From Candidatus Gallimonas merdae (GTDB lineage Bacteria > Bacillota > Clostridia > Christensenellales > Borkfalkiaceae), in assembly GCA_904419525.1 (NCBI GenBank), contig CAJFRT010000001.1, positions 1 through 64,000 on the forward strand: DNA of 64,000 nucleotides, in the 5' to 3' direction. A program made the position numbers and the translations under genes. The notes under the pieces were generated by a model that was not told where the DNA came from, did not search any database, and saw nothing but the letters and a program-made list of their open reading frames with translations. This document shows positions 52,761 to 59,078 of the stretch, piece by piece. Position 1 is the first letter of the stretch. Every line of letters starts with the position of its first letter.

Positions 52761-53241
52761 TGTTCTGCCTCCTTATGTTGCAATCAAACATAATAAGATT
52801 CGCTTTCATTGCAAAAGTTTTCTTCCATGACATAGACAACGCCTGCTGTAAAAGCAAGTCGGAAAGATGGCACCCGATCGAACTATAGGTCTGTAAAGCA
52901 TCCTCGCTATAACAGGTATACTCACGTGTTTCCTCATCTGCCGAAACCGACCGGAACAATATCTCCAGCTCTTCAATGCTGATTTTTGTCCCGCAAAAAA
53001 TGATACTCCAATAATCTATCTCGCAGGGACATGCTTCGCACAGAATCTCCCTGCCGAGAAGTTTATGTAAGTATATTCGAATTGCTTCACCGACGTCATA
53101 CCAGGATAAGACTCCTGATCGGACAACCTTCAGCGGCTGCCTATCAAGAATCTCGGGATATGCCGGCGGAGTCGCTTCTGCAACTCCGCCATCATTCTGC
53201 GGCACAATAGCACCGCCATTGTTAGTTTTTTTAATTCGCAC
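52753..53241 (-). CDS. Unrecognised protein
   Basis: 162 residues from a GTG at 53239-53241 with GGAGG ten bases before. Contains SWYDVGEAIRIYLHKLLG, ILCEACPCEIDYWSIIFCGT and a helical C-terminus. Six or more Cys residues but not in a clear zinc pattern. Unknown. Confidence 0.65.
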   Translation of the reverse strand: MRIKKTNNGGAIVPQNDGGVAEATPPAYPEILDRQPLKVVRSGVLSWYDVGEAIRIYLHKLLGREILCEACPCEIDYWSIIFCGTKISIEELEILFRSVSADEETREYTCYSEDALQTYSSIGCHLSDLLLQQALSMSWKKTFAMKANLIMFDCNIRRQNNG

Positions 53242-53257
53242 TTTTGTGCTGCCTCCT

Positions 53258-53434
53258 TTAATAAATTTTTGTTAATTGAATCATAGCCTTCTTTTTACGA
53301 AACGATGCCTTTTTTGCATCTCTGCAATCGATAGTGTCCATGTCAATGACCTCAACTTCTGTTTCAGGCATATCTTTTGAGACATAGACCGAGTCGACCA
53401 TACCGCGTTTTACAATTATCGCTATCTTTTTCAT
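53258..53434 (-). CDS. Small basic protein, 58 residues
   Basis: From the ATG at 53432-53434 with GGAGG seven bases before. KKIAIIVKRGMVDSVYVSKD at the N-terminus and KKASFRKKKAMIQLTKIY at the C-terminus. A single beta-rich domain with a cationic tail; unknown role. Overlaps the upstream stop by one base. Confidence 0.6.
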   Translation of the reverse strand: MKKIAIIVKRGMVDSVYVSKDMPETEVEVIDMDTIDCRDAKKASFRKKKAMIQLTKIY

Positions 53435-53841
53435 TAACATTCCTCCGGTTTCTTCAGAACCCAGGGTCTGTATTTTTGGTTAAAAGTCATGTAATCGCGC
53501 CACTGAGGCGAGTCATACAGTCTAGCCGTGTGCGCTTTCAGCACCATCAACCTTAAATCCTCTTCGGACCATAATGCTCCGAGCGTATCTTTGTACCACT
53601 GACTCAACTGTTCATGGATCAACTCTTCTCCGTCTCGTTTGATCAGCAAAAGTACAAGTTTTTCCCATGCATCTACCATGATATCCCCTGCATCGGTCAT
53701 GACACCGTGGCGATAACGGCATATCTTCTCTGAGCCGTTTTTCTCCGTATAACTTCTGCCGGTTCCGTATTTCCAATTCAGAGAATCAACGGTAATCTTT
53801 GTTGTATCCAATCCGTTAACGCTGTCAATAAGCTTATCCAT
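53434..53841 (-). CDS. Unrecognised protein
   Basis: 135 residues, AGGAG upstream. KITVDSLNWKYGTGRSYTEK and WRDYMTFNQKYRPWVLKK are the clearest segments; it is Trp/Tyr-rich and helical. No family recognised. The stop TAA of the upstream gene overlaps the ATG by one base. Confidence 0.65.
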   Translation of the reverse strand: MDKLIDSVNGLDTTKITVDSLNWKYGTGRSYTEKNGSEKICRYRHGVMTDAGDIMVDAWEKLVLLLIKRDGEELIHEQLSQWYKDTLGALWSEEDLRLMVLKAHTARLYDSPQWRDYMTFNQKYRPWVLKKPEEC

Positions 53842-54278
53842 TACGTACGCTCCTGAAAGAACTCTTTCGCCCGTTCCGGAAAAACGATTGAAAACAGCTC
53901 CCTATATCTGTCAGAGGCAACTGCGATGAGTGGACCTTTCAAAGACGTCTCGCTCCATGCGATCAGCTCCTCTTCGGGAATACTGTACTTATCGGGAACA
54001 AAACGGTTTCCGTCAAAATGCGGCGCTCGCGGAAAAAGGATCTGTTCCATCTCTCTCTTCGTCGTTGCCGCAAGAATGAGTTTCCCTTTTTTCTCTGCGA
54101 TTGCACAGAGAAGCTCCTCGAGAAATCCACGTTCCTTGTATTGACGCAATTGACTCATGAGTTTTATCAGCGCATCCAACCGAAACCCCAATGCTTTGTC
54201 CGTAGTTTCCGGGTCCGTAACCACATCCGCGATATACGACGCAACAATGAGTCCGTGATCCTTTAATTGTCCGAGCAT
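53841..54278 (-). CDS. Unrecognised helical protein
   Basis: 145 residues from the ATG at 54276-54278, GGAGG seven bases before; a frame extension to 54326 overlaps the upstream gene. ALIKLMSQLRQYKERGFLEE and KLILAATTKREMEQILFP suggest helical repeats. Unknown. Confidence 0.65.
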   Translation of the reverse strand: MLGQLKDHGLIVASYIADVVTDPETTDKALGFRLDALIKLMSQLRQYKERGFLEELLCAIAEKKGKLILAATTKREMEQILFPRAPHFDGNRFVPDKYSIPEEELIAWSETSLKGPLIAVASDRYRELFSIVFPERAKEFFQERT

Positions 54279-54282
54279 CGTT

Positions 54283-54708
54283 TCACCTCCACGACTCTGC
54301 AAGAAAAGCTTCATAGATTCTTGCACGCACTTCTTCGGAAAAGAATTGGCTTTCCTGTACCGGGACCTGTTCGGGGGATAACGGATAAGCGTTTCTGAAC
54401 TCGAGGTTATCGGATTCTACAAACTCCATATACTCGATAACAACAGGATGCTCACCTTCCCCGCCGTGTGTTTCCGAATATGTCCCGACAGTCACGATTT
54501 TCATCCCTTCAAGTTCGTTCAGTTTGCCGTCCGCATGTTCCTCATCGAAACAGACGCCGCAGTAACGGGCGTAGAAGCCGTCGGATGTACACTCCACAAA
54601 GCTCATATCCCAGTTTAAAGAAACCTCCAGTCCATTTTTGAGCTGCACTTCGATATAATCGATAACCAAATCGTCTATATCAGTCTTAGCCGTTAAATAT
54701 AGCTGCAT
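54283..54708 (-). CDS. Unrecognised protein after the tandem terminators
   Basis: 141 residues from the ATG at 54706-54708, GGAGG seven bases before. MQLYLTAKTDIDDLVIDYIE at the start, GVCFDEEHADGKLNELEGMK in the middle, acidic overall, alpha/beta. It is the first gene after four consecutive terminator hairpins and opens the operon toward 49.4 kb. Confidence 0.65.
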   Translation of the reverse strand: MQLYLTAKTDIDDLVIDYIEVQLKNGLEVSLNWDMSFVECTSDGFYARYCGVCFDEEHADGKLNELEGMKIVTVGTYSETHGGEGEHPVVIEYMEFVESDNLEFRNAYPLSPEQVPVQESQFFSEEVRARIYEAFLAESWR

Positions 54709-54745
54709 TGTTTTACCTCCATAAAAAAGAAAAATGATATATAAA

Positions 54746-54957
54746 CGGGGTACCAAGCGATACCCCGGAAAGAAAAGTTATAGGCTTACGTCCGAATCTA
54801 TATAAAAAGCCTGCAAGACGTTTTTTCTTACAGACTTGAAGCCCTCAAAATAACAAGGCAACAGATCCTGCCGCCTTGGAAAGAAGGTTGGGCGGAACAA
54901 AAGTTCCGTATATATGAAAAAAGGCACCCAAAGAACATCATGTTCTCTGAGTGCCTT
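54746..54957 (-). terminator. Array of four tandem intrinsic terminators
   Basis: H1: stem 54921-54937 with 54941-54957, then TTTTTTCA. H2: stem 54854-54863 with 54869-54878, then TTATTTT. H3: stem 54808-54817 with 54827-54836, then TTTTTATA. H4: stem 54746-54754 with 54759-54767, then TTTATAT. All read on the minus strand in a 290-base gap with no supported promoter or gene. Confidence 0.75.
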
Positions 54958-54998
54958 GTAACCTTTCGGTCATAGATTAAGTTGTCAGTGCGATACTG

Positions 54999-56138
54999 TT
55001 ATTTTCCTAACGACAACAGCTCCTGTATGCGCTTTTGAAGATGCTCCTCGATCCGTTTCAATCGATTTGCCGGAAGATTATACTTCGGATGCTTTTTGAA
55101 ATTAAAATTGATCATCTTCCGGAGCTGCGCCCTCTGTCTGTCCGTAACGAACTCGTTTACGATTGCCTCGTAAGTTACGCCTTCAAAAGCAGGTCGCCTT
55201 GTTTTTGCATAATTTCCTAAATCTCGCAAATCATCGTCCATAGCGTAATTGAAAAGCGAAAGCCCGTTATCGAATATGGGAGCAAACGCTATCGGCAGAT
55301 TTGTCTTGTTATCGACGAGAAGCCCGAAATTTCCGAAATGCCTGTCTGTATTATAAATCAACGAATCGAAAATCAGCATATCGACAAAGCCATTATAAAA
55401 ACTTTCGCCAAGATTCCGCAAGAAAACGGCGACCTTTGTAAGCGTACACTGACCAAGGAATTTGTATATCGGCACATAGGAAGTGTCCATGTCTGTAAAC
55501 AACTCGCAGGTTGAACAAACCATTCCCTTCCATTTCGCAAGACCATACGAAACATGGTACAGACCCATCCTGTCAGCGATTTGCGCCGAGTAATATTCGG
55601 AATAAGGCTCGTTACCCGTGTTTGCCGCGCCTGTTGTGCCGCCCTTATACAAGTAGATCTTTCTATTGATTCTTCTCCAGCATTTTCGCAGCATTCCGTT
55701 CGTCGTGTACTCGGGCGACGAAGAAAATCCTCTCTTTGTAGCACTGCCATAGCCCGTATATGCTATCAACGCGAGAGCTCTGGCAAAACTGTTCTGGTAT
55801 AGGTTGTAGTTCTCAAACTTTCCTTCAAATCCTTGTTCGACAACCCAGTAGCTGTCATTCAGAGACAGCCCTTTGCAAAGGTTGATGATACCCATTGTGT
55901 CATTGTGCGACAACCCGCTGCGGGATAAAATCTGGTCGACAAACTCACGGTTTTTAGGTATGACGCGGGACGACAGCCATCTGCCAAGCCCCTCGCCCGT
56001 TGCCTCCATGCCGATAGGAAGAAGATGTTTGTGTTGCTCGTCAATCCAGTCTATGAAATACGATATTTCGCCGATTGCCGAGCGTTCAATATGAAACGTG
56101 AGCAACACACTGTCATATTGTCTTAATTCATAATTCAT
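54999..56138 (-). CDS. HipA-like protein kinase domain protein
   Basis: 379 residues, AGGAGG eight bases before the ATG. The kinase-like C-terminal region has YKFLGQCTLTKVAVFLRNLG, then the catalytic loop SLIYNTDRHFGNFGLLVD (His-x-Gly-Asn) and APIFDNGLSLF (Asp-x-Gly), as in HipA/CtkA kinases. The N-terminal 120 residues do not show the usual HipA N-domain. No HipB-like antitoxin lies next to it; the nearest HTH protein is 750 bases away on the other strand. It has its own promoter and ends at the terminator array. Possible growth regulator or defence kinase. Confidence 0.75.
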   Translation of the reverse strand: MNYELRQYDSVLLTFHIERSAIGEISYFIDWIDEQHKHLLPIGMEATGEGLGRWLSSRVIPKNREFVDQILSRSGLSHNDTMGIINLCKGLSLNDSYWVVEQGFEGKFENYNLYQNSFARALALIAYTGYGSATKRGFSSSPEYTTNGMLRKCWRRINRKIYLYKGGTTGAANTGNEPYSEYYSAQIADRMGLYHVSYGLAKWKGMVCSTCELFTDMDTSYVPIYKFLGQCTLTKVAVFLRNLGESFYNGFVDMLIFDSLIYNTDRHFGNFGLLVDNKTNLPIAFAPIFDNGLSLFNYAMDDDLRDLGNYAKTRRPAFEGVTYEAIVNEFVTDRQRAQLRKMINFNFKKHPKYNLPANRLKRIEEHLQKRIQELLSLGK

Positions 56139-56190
56139 TTGACGTTCCTCCTGTAAAGTTCAAAGACCTATACATTTGCCGACTATCTCT

Positions 56191-56219
56191 ATTATATCAG
56201 CAAAACAGATTTTTTTCAA
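56191..56219 (-). promoter_or_regulatory. Promoter of the HipA-like gene
   Basis: TTGAAA (56214-56219), 17-base spacer, TATAAT (56191-56196), about 50 bases before the start codon. Confidence 0.8.
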
Positions 56220-56314
56220 GCACATAACGGTCTTTCTGATTTATATTGACGGGGACATTCCCAAAACAAAAAAGCGCCTGCAATCCCCTAAGAAAAATTT
56301 TTCCGAAAGTTCTT

Positions 56315-56575
56315 TCATGCCGTTTTTGTTAAAGAGACGCCGGTACCATCCTTCATTGTTTGTTCAAACCAAAGGATATCCTGCCAAGAAAGCCATTCCG
56401 GTTTTACCGGCACGAGATTCCACAATTCCTTCATTTTTGCGATGTGTGAAGATATATCTTTACCCCACAGAAACTTTTCCTGCCTGCCTCCGCCTGTAAG
56501 GAAATACATACAATCACTGCGGCAGCGGTCAAGTAACATATACGCTTGCTCGCCACTGAACATTAATTTGCTCAT
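56315..56575 (-). CDS. LPD11-like small protein
   Basis: 86 residues from the ATG at 56573-56575 (AAGGAG nine bases before); an ATG two codons earlier is only three bases from the site. GGGRQEKFLWGKDISSHIAKM and LVPVKPEWLSWQDILWFEQT match the large-polyvalent-protein-associated domain 11, which occurs both alone and fused to huge proteins of Firmicute mobile elements. Function unknown. Controlled by leader B. Confidence 0.7.
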   Translation of the reverse strand: MSKLMFSGEQAYMLLDRCRSDCMYFLTGGGRQEKFLWGKDISSHIAKMKELWNLVPVKPEWLSWQDILWFEQTMKDGTGVSLTKTA

Positions 56576-56583
56576 ATCCATTT

Positions 56584-56744
56584 ACTCCTTTGCAGTGTTC
56601 CCTGCCAATATATTTATTCCAAACCGCTTTCGCGGATCAAAACCGAGAAAATAAAAAAAGTGCCAATGCGCACCAATACGCGAATTGACACTTTAGAACT
56701 CTGATAACTTTGGCTTCTCAAAGAAACCTCGAAACTACATCTTT
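56584..56744 (-). promoter_or_regulatory. Leader B: second copy of the conserved leader
   Basis: Block order is the same as leader A: AGTTTCGAG, CAAAGTTATCAGA, terminator, TTTTCTCGGTTT, hairpin around CCGCGAAAGCGG, and GCAG-loop-CTGC before AAAGGAGT. The two can be aligned by eye from the -35 to the ribosome site. The sequence around the ribosome site (CTGCAAAGGAGT) is identical in A and B. Confidence 0.75.
56658..56694 (-). terminator. Terminator inside leader B
   Basis: Stem of AAAGTGTCAAT pairing with ATTGGCACTTT plus an inner CGC/GCG stem, followed by a T-run on the minus strand. The arm sequences match those in leader A. Confidence 0.8.
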
Positions 56745-56773
56745 ATTATAGCAGAAAACAACTTATCCGTCAA
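56745..56773 (-). promoter_or_regulatory. Promoter of leader B (TTGACG-17-TATAAT)
   Basis: TTGACG (56768-56773), 17 bases, TATAAT (56745-56750). It faces away from the XRE regulator promoter 60 bases further on. Confidence 0.85.
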
Positions 56774-56833
56774 TCCTTTTATATGTTTTCCTTGGCAACA
56801 TCAATTTGAATGATGCTCTTTTCGTCCAAATCC

Positions 56834-56862
56834 TTGAATTAGATTTACTTTCATGCTATAAT
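56834..56862 (+). promoter_or_regulatory. Promoter of the XRE regulator
   Basis: TTGAAT (56834-56839), 17-base spacer, TATAAT (56857-56862) on the plus strand, 20 bases before the start codon. Confidence 0.8.
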
Positions 56863-56882
56863 AATCAAAACAGAGGTGAGTG

Positions 56883-57479
56883 ATGAACAGACGATACAGA
56901 GAAGCCAGGCTTCAAAAAAAATTAAAACTTACGGAAGCAGCACATCTGCTGGGGGTCTCGCAACCGACGCTCAGCGCATGGGAAGGCGAGCGAAAATCCC
57001 CCTCCGTTGAATCGCTTGAACGTATGGCTGATTTGTACGGGGTTACAACCGATTTTCTTCTCGGAAGAGATATGTCCGGAGAATTGACTGCTACCGAACG
57101 CATTTCTTCAGATATTCTCCCTGTACTGAACGGTAAGCCGGTTTGGGTGAAAAACAAGGGCTGGGCGCTTGTAAATACACCGGATGCCGACTTCGTCTTT
57201 TCTGACGGTTCCACAATGTTGTTTGTCGAAGCAATGGGTGCAACGCTTATGCCGGAACACTATTCCTTTCCGGAACTTCCCGATAAAAAGCCTATCCCCT
57301 TCCATGAACTTCGACATCACACAAATGTTTGGATTGAGCCGATCTCGTCCGATGAGACGCTAAAAAATATGCTTAGAGGCCGTTATGAAATCAAGGGAAC
57401 ATTTGCTGAAAACACTGCGGGAAACAGGTTCAGTTTGGATAGTTACGGTGCTACATGGATCGCTTTGAAAATAGATTAA
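56883..57479 (+). CDS. XRE-family transcriptional regulator
   Basis: 198 residues from the ATG at 56883 (GAGG six bases before); a GTG one codon earlier is possible. The only well-supported plus-strand gene. Residues 5-62 are an XRE helix-turn-helix (LKLTEAAHLLGVSQPTLSAW, SLERMADLYGVTTDFLLGRD). The C-terminal 130 residues are beta-rich and not LexA-like: the Ser/Lys peptidase motif is absent. It is divergent from the leader B promoter, a classic arrangement for control of that promoter and its own. Confidence 0.88.
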   Translation: MNRRYREARLQKKLKLTEAAHLLGVSQPTLSAWEGERKSPSVESLERMADLYGVTTDFLLGRDMSGELTATERISSDILPVLNGKPVWVKNKGWALVNTPDADFVFSDGSTMLFVEAMGATLMPEHYSFPELPDKKPIPFHELRHHTNVWIEPISSDETLKNMLRGRYEIKGTFAENTAGNRFSLDSYGATWIALKID

Positions 57480-57517
57480 ACGACAGGCAGGGTATTATTA
57501 AACCTGCCTGTCGTTTT
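57478..57517 (+). terminator. Strong terminator after the XRE regulator
   Basis: Perfect 12-bp stem (57480-57491 with 57503-57514), 11-base loop and TTTT on the plus strand; AAA on the other side lets it act in both directions between convergent genes. Confidence 0.88.
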
Positions 57518-57560
57518 GTCCTAACATTGCTATCGCAAAAAAGAAAACCGCAGGCATTCT

Positions 57561-57944
57561 TTAAAACAACTTTGCGGTAATATCCGTCACCTGCACGAAC
57601 GGATCATCCCAAAAACGCGAGTCGTAGGAATGCTCCTCGTTATCGCCAAGGACAAAGTATTCCCCGCTCGGTACAACCAACCCCTTCCCTCTCCACTCTA
57701 CCATATCCCCCTCCGCCGCTGCAATCCGCTTAACGAGCAGCGAACCTTCATGCTCAAATGCGATGATGTCCCCAACCTGCGGCTCAGGAAAAATTCTCAT
57801 TCCGAAAACGACACTGTTCTCTTTCAGCGTCGGCTCCATCGATGCCGATGGAACGACTCCAATGAAGAACACCGTCCTGAACAAAAGAAAAATCCCGATG
57901 AACACCATCATCGGGATCAAAATATATATTATTCGTTTTCTCAC
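57561..57944 (-). CDS. Signal peptidase I, minimal form
   Basis: 127 residues from a GTG at 57942-57944 (AGGAG seven bases before; GTGA overlap with the upstream stop). One N-terminal membrane helix, VVPSASMEPTLKENS with the catalytic Ser, LLVKRIAAAEGD with the catalytic Lys and LGDNEEHSYDSRFW. Shorter than housekeeping enzymes (about 160-190). On the element it may process exported proteins such as the large surface protein encoded upstream. Confidence 0.9.
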   Translation of the reverse strand: MRKRIIYILIPMMVFIGIFLLFRTVFFIGVVPSASMEPTLKENSVVFGMRIFPEPQVGDIIAFEHEGSLLVKRIAAAEGDMVEWRGKGLVVPSGEYFVLGDNEEHSYDSRFWDDPFVQVTDITAKLF

Positions 57945-58393
57945 GCACAGTCTCCTTTTCTTTTATTTCGCATTGACGCCGTCTTCCTTTCAAATAACTT
58001 TTTACTCTCCTCTATTACCATGCTACAGTAATACTCGCCAAGATATCCGATATGCGCTTCAGACAGAGGCGCCGAAATCAAGTTGGCAAGCCAAAAGTAT
58101 GCTTCCTCCTTGCTCATAATCCCGCTTTTATATAGTTTATCGAAATGCCTGTGTGCCTCCGTCCGCAGTGCCCTGAGTTTATGATCGGCCATAGTTCCTA
58201 CTGGCTTTTTCGTTCCCTTCTGCACTCGGACATACGCATCGCACTCAGGATAGTTAGAACACACGTACAGCATGGTATCCGCACTGTTTTCGCGGTAAAT
58301 TCCTTCTGCGCTCCGGAACACGACCGACGCACCGCAATACGGGCAGCGCATCGGATTCAGATTCCCCGTTTTTTTCTTTTTATTCTTCTTCAT
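57941..58393 (-). CDS. DUF3268 zinc-finger protein
   Basis: 150 residues from the ATG at 58391-58393 (GGAG about 13 bases before). MRCPYCGASVVFRSAEGIY and LYVCSNYPECDAYVRVQKGT form a topoisomerase-type zinc finger with two Cys pairs. The rest is helical (EAHRHFDKLYKSGIMSKEEA). An in-frame extension through the leader to 58525 exists but crosses the terminator hairpin, so it is not used. DUF3268 proteins are common on Firmicute phages and elements, role unknown. Confidence 0.8.
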   Translation of the reverse strand: MKKNKKKKTGNLNPMRCPYCGASVVFRSAEGIYRENSADTMLYVCSNYPECDAYVRVQKGTKKPVGTMADHKLRALRTEAHRHFDKLYKSGIMSKEEAYFWLANLISAPLSEAHIGYLGEYYCSMVIEESKKLFERKTASMRNKRKGDCA

Positions 58394-58413
58394 TGCAATT
58401 GTATCGCTCCAAT

Positions 58414-58637
58414 AAAAAAAGTGCCGGAAAGCCGCCGATTCATACGGTTTCATGCAATGGTTTTCCCCATCCTGAATCCGTATAAGTTGCGACCTTCCGG
58501 CCAGATTTTCTTTGAATTGCGCCATTGTGGATCGCTCAATGCGCTAATCCGTAACGGTTCCTTGTCCGCTCGAACAAGTCTGACACCCCGAATTCGTCTG
58601 ATGTACCGAGAGCCTTTGCGCAACTCTTTTGTGCCAT
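58414..58637 (-). promoter_or_regulatory. Leader D: long leader with branched terminator hairpin
   Basis: About 225 bases from the promoter to the DUF3268 gene. A 13-bp stem (58489-58502 with 58423-58436) encloses a second stem (58478-58484 with 58441-58447) and a third (58467-58470 with 58457-58460), and seven T follow at 58414-58420. A 33-codon ORF starts at 58636-58638 and stops well before the hairpin; a second frame runs through the hairpin into the gene. The sequence is unrelated to leaders A-C. Confidence 0.65.
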
Positions 58638-58638
58638 G

Positions 58639-58667
58639 AGTATAGCACAGATTGCGCCACAAGTCAA
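58639..58667 (-). promoter_or_regulatory. Promoter of leader D
   Basis: TTGACT (58662-58667), 17 bases, TATACT (58639-58644). Confidence 0.75.
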
Positions 58668-58755
58668 GCCTTTTAGGAATATTTTTTATAAATATTTATA
58701 AAATATTCCCATGCGGCTAATATTTGACATATCAACGAACCGAACGGATATCACA

Positions 58756-58923
58756 TTAAACATTTTCAGATGCTTTCTCGGACTTCAGCTCCGCCTTACG
58801 AGCCTGCACTTTTGTTTCCACCACTTTTCCGCATCTGCTGCAAACGAACCTCCCGTCCGTTTCGTCCAAATGCAAAGCTCTGTTGACTTCGCCGCAGTAC
58901 GGACATTTTTTGTCCTCCGTCAT
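58756..58923 (-). CDS. Small zinc-ribbon protein, 55 residues
   Basis: ATG at 58921-58923 with AGGAGG eight bases before. KKCPYCGEVNRALHLDETDG and FVCSRCGKVVETK give two CxxC pairs 24 residues apart; the tail is Lys/Glu-rich (RKAELKSEKASENV). It has a consensus promoter of its own. Likely a small nucleic-acid or protein-binding zinc ribbon. Confidence 0.75.
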   Translation of the reverse strand: MTEDKKCPYCGEVNRALHLDETDGRFVCSRCGKVVETKVQARKAELKSEKASENV

Positions 58924-58971
58924 ATTTCATACCTCCTGTTCATCGTATAGTCCAAATCTCTTCCAAGGGGA

Positions 58972-59000
58972 ATTATATCACTTCCATAGAAAAAAAGCAA
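58972..59000 (-). promoter_or_regulatory. Promoter of the small zinc-ribbon gene
   Basis: TTGCTT (58995-59000), 17-base spacer, TATAAT (58972-58977). Confidence 0.75.
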
Positions 59001-59030
59001 TTTCACGCGCATATCTGCATACAATTAAAA

Positions 59031-59066
59031 GATTCCGGTATCGGCCGGAAGACCGATACCGGAATC
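59031..59066 (-). terminator. Intrinsic terminator after the surface protein
   Basis: Perfect 14-bp stem (59031-59044 with 59053-59066), eight-base loop, then TTTTAATT on the minus strand. Confidence 0.88.
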
Positions 59067-59078
59067 CCATGGTTTCAC

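Noticed and set aside
56883-57479. LexA/CI-type self-cleaving repressor
   Set aside because: The Ala-Gly cleavage site and Ser/Lys catalytic pair are not found in the C-terminal domain.
58450-58662. 70-codon minus-strand ORF over leader D
   Set aside because: It starts upstream of the likely transcription start, has no ribosome site and its sequence folds into the terminator hairpin. It is better explained as leader RNA.
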